From Kribbella antiqua (GTDB lineage Bacteria; Actinomycetota; Actinomycetes; Propionibacteriales; Kribbellaceae), in contig NZ_SLWR01000001.1 of NCBI RefSeq assembly GCF_004345665.1, positions 1 to 64,000 on the forward strand: a DNA stretch of 64,000 nucleotides, given 5' to 3'. Made by a program: the position numbers and the translations under genes. The notes under the pieces are model-generated. The model was not told the origin of the DNA. It made no database searches and saw nothing but the letters and a program-made list of their open reading frames with translations. Below, piece by piece: positions 50,429 through 58,160 of the stretch. How positions within the stretch are numbered: position 1 is the stretch's first letter; every line of letters begins with the position of its first letter.

Positions 50429-51214
50429 GTGGATGAGTTCAGGCAGCAGGATCTGAATGGTGCGCGGTTCGACCAGGTGTCGCTGAAGCAGGCGGTGTTC
50501 CACGATGTCAGCCTGGAGAACGCGCTGTTCGACAACGTCAGCCTGCGCGGCGCCCGGATCCGCGGTGCGCTCGTGGTCGACGTCGCCATCAACGGCATGA
50601 TCGACAACCTCCGGGTCAACGGCGTGGACGTCGTACCGCTGATCGATGCGGAGCTCAATCGGCGGTATCCGGACCGGATCAAGATGCGGCCTGCTGATGC
50701 GGACGGGTTCCGCGAGGCGTGGGCGATCCTCGAGCGGCTCTGGGGCGAGACGATTGCACGGGCACAGGCGTTGCCGCCGGCGTCCCTCCATGAGCGGGTG
50801 GACGGGGAGTGGTCGTTCGTCGAGACGCTGCGGCACCTGGTGTTCGCCACCGACGCGTGGGTACGGCGGACGGTGCTCGGCGACCCGGCGCCTTGGCATC
50901 CGCTCGACCTGCCGCACGACGAGATGCCTGACATACCGTCTGTTCCCCGGGATCGCGCCGTACGGCCGGCTTTGGACGAGGTACTCGCGCTGCGCGCCGA
51001 CCGGATGGCGACCGTACGGGACCTGATCGGCGGGATCACCGACGAGCGGCTCAACGAGCAGACGACGCCGGTGACCGAGCCTGGCTATCCGGAGTCGCGC
51101 AGCTTCCCGGTGCGCGAGTGCCTGTCGGTGATCCTCGACGAGGAGTGGGAGCACCGTCTGTACGCCGAGCGCGATCTTGCGGAGCTCGAGAAAACAGTCG
51201 GCGGGGTGTCTTAG
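50429..51214 (+). CDS. Pentapeptide repeat-DinB fusion protein
   Basis: 261 residues. Residues 8-55 are pentapeptide-type repeats (LNGARFDQVSLKQAVFHDVS..., then LENALFDNVS, LRGARIRGAL). Residues 75-255 are a DinB-like four-helix bundle with the metal His set: WSFVETLRHLVFATDAW near 125 and DEEWEHRLYAERDL near 240. DinB-fold enzymes often use bacillithiol, mycothiol or metal-activated thiols. GTG start at 50429 (GGGGGAAG upstream). Role unknown; thiol transferase or stress protein is a fair guess. Confidence 0.82.
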   Translation: MDEFRQQDLNGARFDQVSLKQAVFHDVSLENALFDNVSLRGARIRGALVVDVAINGMIDNLRVNGVDVVPLIDAELNRRYPDRIKMRPADADGFREAWAILERLWGETIARAQALPPASLHERVDGEWSFVETLRHLVFATDAWVRRTVLGDPAPWHPLDLPHDEMPDIPSVPRDRAVRPALDEVLALRADRMATVRDLIGGITDERLNEQTTPVTEPGYPESRSFPVRECLSVILDEEWEHRLYAERDLAELEKTVGGVS

Positions 51215-51242
51215 CCTCGGATGACTGGAGATTGGGGACATC

Positions 51243-51914
51243 GTGGACATGCTGCCGAACAAGGTGATTCTTGATGCCGGCCTGGAGGACTGGCGCAAGC
51301 TCGCTCAAGCTCTGCATGCGCGTTTCGTCATCGGATCCTTCGCCGACGGTGTGCGATTTCTGCAGGCTGTCAGCGAGGCTTGCGCGCCGGCGGAGGTGAG
51401 GCTGACCAGCGGGTTCGCCGACGTGAAGCTGATCAGTGACGACGCGGTCTACCGCGGCGACGACGGATCCGAGCAGGTGTTGTCGTGGGTGACGCAGCGC
51501 GATGTCGACGCGGCCCGGACGATCTCGTCGATCGCACGCTCGATGGGTCTCGTCGCGGAGCCAGCGGCTGTGACGCAACTCGAGCTTGCGCTGGACACGG
51601 CTGATCTCGCGTCGATCGGTCCATTCTGGGCCGCCGTACTGACGGGGAGCGCCGAGTCGTGGCAGGGCGGCGATGTGCGTGATCCGACCGATCGCTTGCC
51701 GTATCTGTGGTTCCAGGACACTGATGCGCACGAGACGCCACGGCAGCGTTTCCATGTCGATCTCTGGGTTCCACCGGAGGTCGCCGCGGATCGGATTGCG
51801 GCTGGTGTCGCCGCCGGTGGCCGGGTCACCTATGACAAGGAGGCTCCGGCGTTCACCGTGCTGGCTGACCAGGAAGGGAACAAGGTCTGTATTTGCACGT
51901 GCCTGGATCGCTGA
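51243..51914 (+). CDS. Degenerate pterin dehydratase-VOC fusion protein
   Basis: 223 residues. The first half (DWRKLAQALHARFVIGSFADGVRFLQAVSEA) follows the pterin-4a-carbinolamine dehydratase pattern, but the catalytic His-His-Pro stretch is replaced by CAPAEV, so that activity is probably lost. The second half (from about 108: LELALDTADLASIGPFWAAVL, then RFHVDLWVPPEVA and PAFTVLADQEGNKVCIC) is a VOC/glyoxalase-like domain. GTG start with GGGGA 5 nt upstream. Function unknown. Confidence 0.8.
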   Translation: MDMLPNKVILDAGLEDWRKLAQALHARFVIGSFADGVRFLQAVSEACAPAEVRLTSGFADVKLISDDAVYRGDDGSEQVLSWVTQRDVDAARTISSIARSMGLVAEPAAVTQLELALDTADLASIGPFWAAVLTGSAESWQGGDVRDPTDRLPYLWFQDTDAHETPRQRFHVDLWVPPEVAADRIAAGVAAGGRVTYDKEAPAFTVLADQEGNKVCICTCLDR

Positions 51915-51952
51915 AAAACCTGCGGCGAGTGAGGCTGCCAGTTCGCTAGAGT
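51913..51952 (+). promoter_or_regulatory. Promoter of the Rsm22-like gene, WhiB7-like layout
   Basis: GAAAAA, then CCTG, -35-position CGGCGA (51923-51928), 18-bp spacer, -10 TAGAGT (51947-51952). The A-tract/N4/-35/N18/-10 spacing equals that of the ribosome-protection gene promoter. Confidence 0.45.
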
Positions 51953-51984
51953 CGGATGGTCGTGGCTACCTGAGGAGGTACCTG

Positions 51985-52044
51985 ATGGCTTGCATGGTTA
52001 CCCGGTTCCGTGCCAACCCCTCCTTCACTGCGCTCGAAAGCTAG
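51985..52044 (+). CDS. Putative leader peptide MACMVTRFRANPSFTALES
   Basis: 19-codon ORF with a near-ideal ribosome site AGGAGGT 5 nt before its ATG, 140 nt upstream of the Rsm22-like start. The strong site, short length and position 33 nt after the predicted transcription start mark it as a leader peptide. Its CCGGTTC (52002-52008) complements GAACCGG beside the ribosome site of the main gene. Confidence 0.65.
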   Translation: MACMVTRFRANPSFTALES

Positions 52045-52173
52045 CCAGCTGTCGACTGCCATGAGCTCGCGTCCCGCGTGAGCTGCTTCAGTGTTGCCCC
52101 GGACCGGTTGGTGCGTCGCGGCGTAGGCCGCGGGTCCCGTGCGCCCTCGCGCACCCCGTGCCGACCGAACCGG
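52002..52173 (+). promoter_or_regulatory. Candidate attenuator of the Rsm22-like gene
   Basis: GAACCGG (52167-52173), directly next to the GGAG of the main start, can pair with CCGGTTC inside the leader ORF (52002-52008) or with CCGGTT at 52104-52109 in between. Such alternative partners allow ribosome position on the leader to switch access to the start. Fold not computed. Confidence 0.45.
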
Positions 52174-52183
52174 AGCACTCCTC

Positions 52184-53128
52184 ATGTCCGCATCGGACAC
52201 CTCACTCGACGCTGCCCTACGGCAGATCCTCAATGGCGTTAAGTACGACGCCCTGCGCGCCCGCATCACCACCATGTCCAACCGCTACCGCACCGAGCTG
52301 GTCGACGACACCACGCCAGGCATGGCCGACGACCTCGACTGCCTCGCGTACGCCGTCTTCCGCATGCCCGCGACCTATCGCGCGATCCGCTCCGTGCTAC
52401 AGGCTGCGGCCGTCAGCGACGTGCGGACGCACCTCGACCTCGGCGGCGGCACCGGAGCCGCCGCCTGGGCGGCCGCCGACATCTGGCCGACCGTCACCAC
52501 CGAGATCGTCGAGCGTCAACCGACCGCGATCCGCCTCGGTCGCCGGCTGGCCGAACACCTTGCCGACGGCAACCAAACCTGGACCACCGCGGACCTCCGC
52601 CGCTGGACGCCGAACCGACGGGTCGACCTCATCACCATCGCCTACGTCCTGAACGAACTCACCGACTCTGCCCGCGACAACCTCATGAGTACGGCGGCCA
52701 ACACCGCCGACACCGTGGTCGTCGTCGAGCCCGGAACTCCCCGCGGCCATCGCCGAATCCTCGAAGCACGCGACCAACTCATCCACCACGGCCTGACCAT
52801 CGCCGCACCGTGCCCACACCAGTTGGCGTGCCCGCTGAGTACGTCGGACTGGTGTCACTTCGCCGTACGCCTGCCAAGAACGGAACTCCACCGCGCGGCC
52901 AAGGGCGGCACCCGCAACTTCGAAGACGAGAAGTTCGCCTATGTCGTAGCCACCCGCCGCCCGACCCGCCGCCCCGAGGCCCGCATCATCGCCCGCCCCT
53001 CCCAGCCCAAGGGCCGCGTCGTCCTGGACCTCTGCACAGCCAAAGGCACCAGACAACGCGAAACCATCGCCAAGTCATCACCCAGCTATCGCGCCGCCCG
53101 CTCGGCTGCCTGGGGTGACGGGTGGTGA
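52184..53128 (+). CDS. Rsm22-like (small ribosomal subunit) methyltransferase
   Basis: 314 residues. SAM-binding THLDLGGGTGAAAWAA near residue 86, ITIAYVLNELTD near 155, VVVEPGTPRGHRRI near 180, and the Cys cluster CPHQLACPLSTSDWCHFAVRLPR near 208 with RNFEDEKFAYVVATRR near 247: these are the marks of the Rsm22 family (ribosomal small-subunit methyltransferases/assembly factors; Cys ligands bind Fe-S or Zn). ATG at 52184 with GGAG 8 nt upstream. Controlled through a leader peptide region (above). A role in 30S assembly or drug tolerance is inferred. Confidence 0.85.
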   Translation: MSASDTSLDAALRQILNGVKYDALRARITTMSNRYRTELVDDTTPGMADDLDCLAYAVFRMPATYRAIRSVLQAAAVSDVRTHLDLGGGTGAAAWAAADIWPTVTTEIVERQPTAIRLGRRLAEHLADGNQTWTTADLRRWTPNRRVDLITIAYVLNELTDSARDNLMSTAANTADTVVVVEPGTPRGHRRILEARDQLIHHGLTIAAPCPHQLACPLSTSDWCHFAVRLPRTELHRAAKGGTRNFEDEKFAYVVATRRPTRRPEARIIARPSQPKGRVVLDLCTAKGTRQRETIAKSSPSYRAARSAAWGDGW

Positions 53129-53139
53129 AGGTGCGGAAC

Positions 53140-53219
53140 ACAGGAGGTACTCGATCTCGACCGCGCCTGCGCTGCCCCATCACTCCGAGGAGGTGCGCTC
53201 GCGGCCGACTACCTCCTGT
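53140..53219. repeat. 10-bp inverted repeat around the gap after Rsm22-like gene
   Basis: ACAGGAGGTA (53140-53149) and TACCTCCTGT (53210-53219), perfect, 60 nt apart. May terminate the Rsm22-like transcript or act in the leader of the next gene. No ORF with a plausible start was found in between. Confidence 0.5.
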
Positions 53220-53295
53220 CGTTCAGTCCCTTCTCACATCGCAACTGGCCGGGGGGCACGCAATTCGACAGCAAGTGCCACCCGAGGCTGCCAGC

Positions 53296-54066
53296 ATGTT
53301 CCACATGGACGAGCGGTTGGAGGGTGGGTTCGACGGCGGTGCCTCGCTGGTCGATGGCGTCGTACGGCGTACTGCGGGGCCGTGGACCGCGTCAGTGCAT
53401 GCGTTGCTCGCGCACCTTGCGGAGGTTGGTTTCGAGGGGGCGCCGCGGGGTTTGGGGGTGGATTCCGATGGGCGGGAGATGGTGAGTTTCCTGCCGGGAT
53501 CGACGGTCGGTACGTCGTTGCCGTGGCCTGCTTGGACGCATAGCGACGAGGCTTTGGTCGACGTGGCCGGGTGGCTGCGGCGGTATCACGCAGCGGTGGC
53601 CGATTTCGCTCCGGCTGCTTCGTCGAACTGGCGTGAGGGTGAGAGGTGGCGGCCGGGGATGATCATTGCTCACAACGATGCTGCGCCGTACAACGCCGTC
53701 TGGTCCTCTGCTGGTCTGGTGGGCTTCGTCGACTGGGACATGGCCGGGCCCGTGACCGTGGAGCTGGACGTGGCGTGGGTCGCCTTCTCGTGGGTGCCGC
53801 TGCATGCTCCACACGTCGTAGCAGCCGAAGGCTTCACCAACCTCGAGGACCGCCCGCGCCGCCTGTCCGTCTTCCTCCGCGAGTACAACTGGCAAGGCAC
53901 CACCGCCGACATCCTCGCCCTTATCGCCACCCGCCTCACCCACCAACTGGACCTCATGACCCGCACAGCAGCCTCCGGCGACCCCACCTACCAACGAATG
54001 CTCGCCGCCAACCGCCACAATGACCTAACCATCGCCCTCAACGCGCTGCACACGCTTGATGGCTAA
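53296..54066 (+). CDS. APH-family phosphotransferase
   Basis: 256 residues of the APH/choline kinase fold. Catalytic loop HNDAAPYNAVW near residue 123 (HxDxxxxN intact) and VDWDMAGPVTVELDVAWVA near 140 with the metal Asp. The nucleotide lobe is short (LEGGFDGGASLVDGVVRR at the start). ATG 53296; ATG 53305 is an alternative. No linked partner. Substrate may be an aminoglycoside or a cell metabolite. Confidence 0.85.
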   Translation: MFHMDERLEGGFDGGASLVDGVVRRTAGPWTASVHALLAHLAEVGFEGAPRGLGVDSDGREMVSFLPGSTVGTSLPWPAWTHSDEALVDVAGWLRRYHAAVADFAPAASSNWREGERWRPGMIIAHNDAAPYNAVWSSAGLVGFVDWDMAGPVTVELDVAWVAFSWVPLHAPHVVAAEGFTNLEDRPRRLSVFLREYNWQGTTADILALIATRLTHQLDLMTRTAASGDPTYQRMLAANRHNDLTIALNALHTLDG

Positions 54067-54126
54067 CCAGCGTCGGGTGGGGTGAACTCAGCGGTGAGGT
54101 CACGTGGCCCGACCCCATTCGACAAT

Positions 54127-54531
54127 CTAGGGGGTTCCGACCAGGAGGCAGAAGGGGTGGCCGGATGGGTCGGCTAGGACGTAGAGGGGTTCGCCTTCGT
54201 CGGTGGTGCGGTCCAGGAGGACCTCGGCGCCTAGTTCTTCGGCGCGTTGGCGGTGGCGTTGGAGTTCTTCCACGTTTGGTACGGCGTAGTCGATGTGCAG
54301 CTGCATCGGCACGTCATGGGACGGCCACGTGGAGCGGGGGAGCTTGTCGACCTTCTGGAAGGCCAGCTGGCGGTTGCCGGCGTCGTCGACCAGGACCAGC
54401 CAGTCGTCGTCACCGGACTCGTCGCCCGGCCGGTAGCGCAGCCCGAGCAACTGGCGGTAGAACTCCGCGAGTCCGCGGGCGTCCGTCGTATCCAGTGCGG
54501 TGTGCATCAGTCGCGGGTACATACGAGCCAC
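54127..54531 (-). CDS. VOC-family protein
   Basis: 134 residues: LMHTALDTTDARGLAEFYRQLLGLRY (metal His), then MQLHIDYAV (second His) and YVLADPSGHPFCLLVG. Three metal-ligand positions typical of the glyoxalase/dioxygenase-like group are present. GTG at 54531 abuts the TGA of the upstream GlxA-type gene (TGAGTG), so the two are translationally coupled; ATG 54522 is an alternative. Confidence 0.88.
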   Translation of the reverse strand: MARMYPRLMHTALDTTDARGLAEFYRQLLGLRYRPGDESGDDDWLVLVDDAGNRQLAFQKVDKLPRSTWPSHDVPMQLHIDYAVPNVEELQRHRQRAEELGAEVLLDRTTDEGEPLYVLADPSGHPFCLLVGTP

Positions 54532-55488
54532 TCAAGCCGAAACCGTGGCAGACGGCAACGACCGGAAAGTACGCCGATACGCGTCCGGAGGCACTCCGAC
54601 GATCCGTTTGAACTGGCGTCGCAATGTCGTCGCCGTACCCATTCCAGTAGCGGCGGCGATGGCTTGGATGCTGAAGTCGGTCGACTCGAGCAGCTCCTGC
54701 GCACGTCGTACCCGTTGAGTCAGAAGCCACTGCAACGGCGTCTGCCCAGTCACCGACCGGAACTGCCGTCCGAGATGGCGAGGACTGGTGTGCGCACGCA
54801 AAGCCAGGTCGGTCACGGTCAGCGGCTGGTCCAGCCGCTCCTGAACCCACGCGAGCAACTGCGCGAGCTTGTGGTCACCACTGACCTGCAGCGGCGTGGC
54901 GACGAACTGCGCCTGACCGCCGGATCGATGCGGCGGTACGACGAGCCGACGCGCGACCGCATTCGCAACAGTGGTGCCATGGTCGAGCTGGACCAGGTGG
55001 AGGCACAGGTCGACCGCGGCGGCCTTGCCCGCGGCGGTGAGCACCCTGCCGTTGTCCGTGTACAGCACATCCGGATCGACCACCGCTTGTGGATAACGGG
55101 CACTCAGCTGCGCGGTGTGAGCCCAATGCGTCGTGGCCAGCCGACCGTCCAGCAGCCCCGCAGCACCGAGTACGAACGCCCCGGTGCACAACGAGGCGAC
55201 TCGAGCACCGGCGTCGTGGGCCGCACGCACTGCCTCGACCAGTTCACCCGGCGGCGGATCGTCGACGTCCGCGCACGCCGACACGATTACGGTGTCGGCG
55301 CTGAGCAAGCGATCCAGCCCGTCGTCCGGCTCGACAACGAACGGGCCGATCTTGACCGGCCCCGGTCCGCAGAGGAGTACGTCGTACCAATCCTCGACCC
55401 CGACCGGCGGGTTGCCGAAGATCTCGTACGCGACGCCGAGCTCGAAGTGCAGCAAGTGACCGGCGGTCGCGAGTGCCACGGTGTGCAT
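54532..55488 (-). CDS. GlxA-type regulator (DJ-1/PfpI domain plus AraC HTH)
   Basis: 318 residues. N-terminal DJ-1/PfpI-like domain (residues 1-170) with the nucleophile-elbow ASLCTGAFVLGAAGLLDG near 100; C-terminal AraC HTH (220-310: LTVTDLALRAHTSPRHLGRQF, then IQAIAAATGMGTATTLRRQFKRIVG). The ATG at 55488 is 7 nt after TACACT and is preferred to the in-frame ATG at 55506, which lies within that promoter element. Divergent from the NAD-binding protein gene; cotranscribed with the VOC gene. Confidence 0.88.
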   Translation of the reverse strand: MHTVALATAGHLLHFELGVAYEIFGNPPVGVEDWYDVLLCGPGPVKIGPFVVEPDDGLDRLLSADTVIVSACADVDDPPPGELVEAVRAAHDAGARVASLCTGAFVLGAAGLLDGRLATTHWAHTAQLSARYPQAVVDPDVLYTDNGRVLTAAGKAAAVDLCLHLVQLDHGTTVANAVARRLVVPPHRSGGQAQFVATPLQVSGDHKLAQLLAWVQERLDQPLTVTDLALRAHTSPRHLGRQFRSVTGQTPLQWLLTQRVRRAQELLESTDFSIQAIAAATGMGTATTLRRQFKRIVGVPPDAYRRTFRSLPSATVSA

Positions 55489-55559
55489 GTCCGAAAGTGT
55501 ACGCATGGTGTCGTTCCGGACTCTCACGATCCAGCCGCACGTACGGCGAAAGTAGGGGC

Positions 55560-56531
55560 ATGGACGTGATGGTTTATGGAGCAACCGGACACACCGGACG
55601 ATTCGTCGTCGCCGAGCTGATCGAGCGTGGATTCACGCCGATCATCTCCGGACGGGACGCCGCGAAGCTGGAGAAGCTGGCCTCGTTTGGAGACGTACGA
55701 CCGGCATCGGTGGACGATCCCGACGCGTTGGACCGAGCTGTCGCCGGCGCCGCGGCTGTGGTGAACGCTGCCGGCCCGTTCGCGGTCACGGCCGGTCCGG
55801 TGCTCGACGCGGCGCTGCGAGCGAAGATCCCGTACGTCGACGTGGCGGCTGAGATCGAGGCGAATGCGGCGACGTACGCCCGTACGGCCGCGGTGCCGGT
55901 GGTTCCGGCGATGGCGTTCTATGGCGGGCTGGGCGATCTGCTGGTGACGGCGGCGATGGGGGACTGGACCGCAGCGGACGAGGTGCATGTCGCGTATGGC
56001 TTGAGCAGCTGGCATCCAACCGAGGGGACCCGGGCGGCGGGTCGGGTGTCACACGCGCGTCGCGGCGGTCGCCGCGTGCGGTTCAGGAACGGTGCGCTGG
56101 AGTATCACGACGACCAGTTGATCGAGCAGGACTGGGACTTCCCAGCGCCGCTGGGTCGGCGCCGGGTGCTCGCCGAGTTCACGATGGCTGATGTCGTGAC
56201 TGTCCCGAGTCACCTCGACGTGCCCGACGTACGCACGTATATGGCCCTCGAGGCAGCGCGGGATCTCGCCGACGAGCACACGCCGGCGCCAGGCCCCGTC
56301 TCCGACCAGTCCTTCATGGTTGATGCGGTGGTGCGAACGGGTGGTGTGGAGCGTCGCGGGACAGCCTCGGGTCAGGACATCTACGCGGTCACCGCGCCGC
56401 TGGCCGTGGAAGCGGTACGGCGGATCCTGGCCGGGGAAACGCGGACCACCGGCGTGGCTTCGGCGGGCGCGATGTTCGATGCACGGGACTTCCTCGAGTC
56501 GCTGTCGAAACACCTGACGGTAGTGGTCTAG
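55560..56531 (+). CDS. Saccharopine dehydrogenase-like NAD(P)-binding protein
   Basis: 323 residues. N-terminal Rossmann motif MVYGATGHTGRFVVAELIERG, ISGRDAAKLEKLA, and VVNAAGPFAVTAGPVLDAALRAKIPYVDVAAE near 75-105: the layout of the saccharopine dehydrogenase-like/trans-acting enoyl reductase family. The rest is a mixed alpha/beta domain. Divergent from the GlxA regulator (71 bp between starts), so probably its target. Substrate unknown. Confidence 0.87.
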   Translation: MDVMVYGATGHTGRFVVAELIERGFTPIISGRDAAKLEKLASFGDVRPASVDDPDALDRAVAGAAAVVNAAGPFAVTAGPVLDAALRAKIPYVDVAAEIEANAATYARTAAVPVVPAMAFYGGLGDLLVTAAMGDWTAADEVHVAYGLSSWHPTEGTRAAGRVSHARRGGRRVRFRNGALEYHDDQLIEQDWDFPAPLGRRRVLAEFTMADVVTVPSHLDVPDVRTYMALEAARDLADEHTPAPGPVSDQSFMVDAVVRTGGVERRGTASGQDIYAVTAPLAVEAVRRILAGETRTTGVASAGAMFDARDFLESLSKHLTVVV

Positions 56532-56589
56532 GCGAGTTCCTGCCAGACCGGTTTACGGCGCCGTACGTCACGGGCACGCTGATCGCGAC

Positions 56590-57042
56590 CATCACCTTCC
56601 CGCCCAGCTGAAGGCCGGCGTCGGCGCGGTCGCGATGGGCTCGTCGACGTACGAGTCCGTGCTCCGCGACGCCGAACCGCTGACGCATCCGGAGCGCTGG
56701 CAGGAGGCGCACGGCGACCGGCCGGTGTAGGTGTTCAGCAGTCGCCGGCTGCCGGCTGTCCCGGGCGCGAACCTCCACTTCGTCACCGGCGACGTCCGCC
56801 CGGTCCACCAGGCGATGCTCGAAGCCGCCGCCGGCAAAAACGTCTTCATCGCCGGCGGCGGAGCCTTGGCCACCGCCTTCGCCGAGGCCGGCCTCCTCGA
56901 CCGCATCACCATCGGCATCGCCCCCGTCCTGCTCTCCACCGGCAAGCCCCTCTACACCGGCCGCCTCACCGCATCCCAACTAACCCTCGCCAACGTCAAA
57001 CGACTCGGCCAACTCGTCTACCTCACCTCCAACCTCACCTGA
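56590..57042 (+). pseudogene. Broken RibD-C/dihydrofolate reductase-like gene
   Basis: The frame reads AQLKAGVGAVAMGSSTYESVLRD..., then GDRPV, an in-frame TAG at 56728-56730, and continues VFSSRRLPAVPGANLHFV, IAGGGALATAFAEAGLLDRI and PLYTGRLTASQLTL. The family has Trp before VFSSR, so TGG became TAG. The usual first 40 residues are also missing. Two lesions mean the gene is dead, though the C-terminal 103 codons stay open. Confidence 0.8.
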
Positions 57043-57288
57043 CCCGCGCTCTCTTGAACTGACCCAACTACCTCACTCAGGTGCGAGGTGGGCTGACCCG
57101 GGGCGATGGCATGCGCAGCACGCCGCGGGCCAGGGCGGTGCCCGGACCGGGCAGGCGGTGGACGCCGCCGATTCTGGCGCGCGGACTGGGGCGATAAGCG
57201 CGGCTCATCGGACCAGCGGACCTGCCAGCGTGCGCGACGGTCGGTAGGGCGGTAGAAACCTACGGGGCGGCGTGGCACGATCTGGGGT

Positions 57289-57738
57289 GTGACGGGCACG
57301 GGTGGGGATGGGCAGCGGCTGAGTGATTTGGCGCGGTTGCGGCGGGTGAAGGACCGGATCGACCGGGAGTACGCGCAGCCGCTGGATGTGGAGGCGCTGG
57401 CGCGGGGTGTGCACATGTCGGCCGGGCATCTGAGCCGTGAGTTCAAGCAGGCGTACGGCGAGTCGCCGTACAGCTACCTGATGACGCGGCGGATCGAGCG
57501 TGCGATGGCGCTGCTGCGGCGTGGTGACCTGAGCGTCACCGACGTGTGCTTCGAGGTCGGCTGCCAGTCGCTCGGCACTTTCAGCACCCGTTTCGCCGAG
57601 CTGGTCGGCGTGCCGCCCAGCGTCTACAAGCGCGAGGCGGCGAGCGCGACGGAGGGGATGCCGGCGTGCGTGGCGAAGCAGGTGACCAGACCGATCAGAA
57701 ATCGAGAAGCGCCGGCGGCCGAGTCCCAACTAGCGTGA
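57289..57738 (+). CDS. AraC-type HTH regulator, single-domain
   Basis: 149 residues, consisting of the AraC DNA-binding domain only: LARLRRVKDRIDREYAQPLDVEALARGVHMSAGHLSREFKQAYGESPYSYL and VTDVCFEVGCQSLGTFSTRFAELVG. No sensor domain, as in the MarA/SoxS-like group, but with a 40-residue C-terminal tail. GTG start at 57289. First gene of a plus-strand set: regulator, VOC, MFS exporter, UvrA-like. Confidence 0.88.
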   Translation: MTGTGGDGQRLSDLARLRRVKDRIDREYAQPLDVEALARGVHMSAGHLSREFKQAYGESPYSYLMTRRIERAMALLRRGDLSVTDVCFEVGCQSLGTFSTRFAELVGVPPSVYKREAASATEGMPACVAKQVTRPIRNREAPAAESQLA

Positions 57739-57743
57739 CCGCC

Positions 57744-58151
57744 ATGGACATCACCATTCACTCGACCTACCTCCCGCAGGACGACCCGGAAGCCGCGATC
57801 GCGTTCTACCGCGACGTCCTGGGCTTCGAGGTCCGCAACGACGTCGGCTACCAGGGCATGCACTGGATCACGGTCGGCGCGCCCGGCCAGCCCATCTCGA
57901 TCGTCCTCTACCCGCCTGCCGCCACCCCGGGGCTCACCGACGACGAGCGCCGCACCATCACCGAGATGATGGCGAAGGGCACTTACGCCAGCATCAACCT
58001 GGCCACCAAGGACCTCGACGCGACCTTCGCGAAGCTCGAGGCCAGCGACGCCGAGGTCGTCCAGGAGCCGACCGACCAGCCGTACGGCGTCCGGGACTGT
58101 GCGTTCCGCGACCCCGCCGGCAACATGGTCCGCATCCAAGAGCTGCGCTGA
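57744..58151 (+). CDS. VOC-family protein
   Basis: 135 residues: MDITIHSTYLPQDDPEAAIAFYRDVLGF and YGVRDCAFRDPAGNMVRIQEL, typical glyoxalase-like halves. ATG at 57744 is 7 nt after TAGCGT (leaderless), but GTG 57735 overlaps the previous stop (GTGA) and could serve by coupling. Next to an MFS exporter, so a drug-binding role is possible. Confidence 0.87.
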   Translation: MDITIHSTYLPQDDPEAAIAFYRDVLGFEVRNDVGYQGMHWITVGAPGQPISIVLYPPAATPGLTDDERRTITEMMAKGTYASINLATKDLDATFAKLEASDAEVVQEPTDQPYGVRDCAFRDPAGNMVRIQELR

Positions 58152-58160
58152 CCGACCGAC

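Noticed and set aside
57077..57208. Minus-strand ORF of 43 codons in the 246-bp gap before the AraC-type gene
   Set aside because: Arg/Pro-rich, no ribosome site and no recognised motif; the gap shows no other signal.
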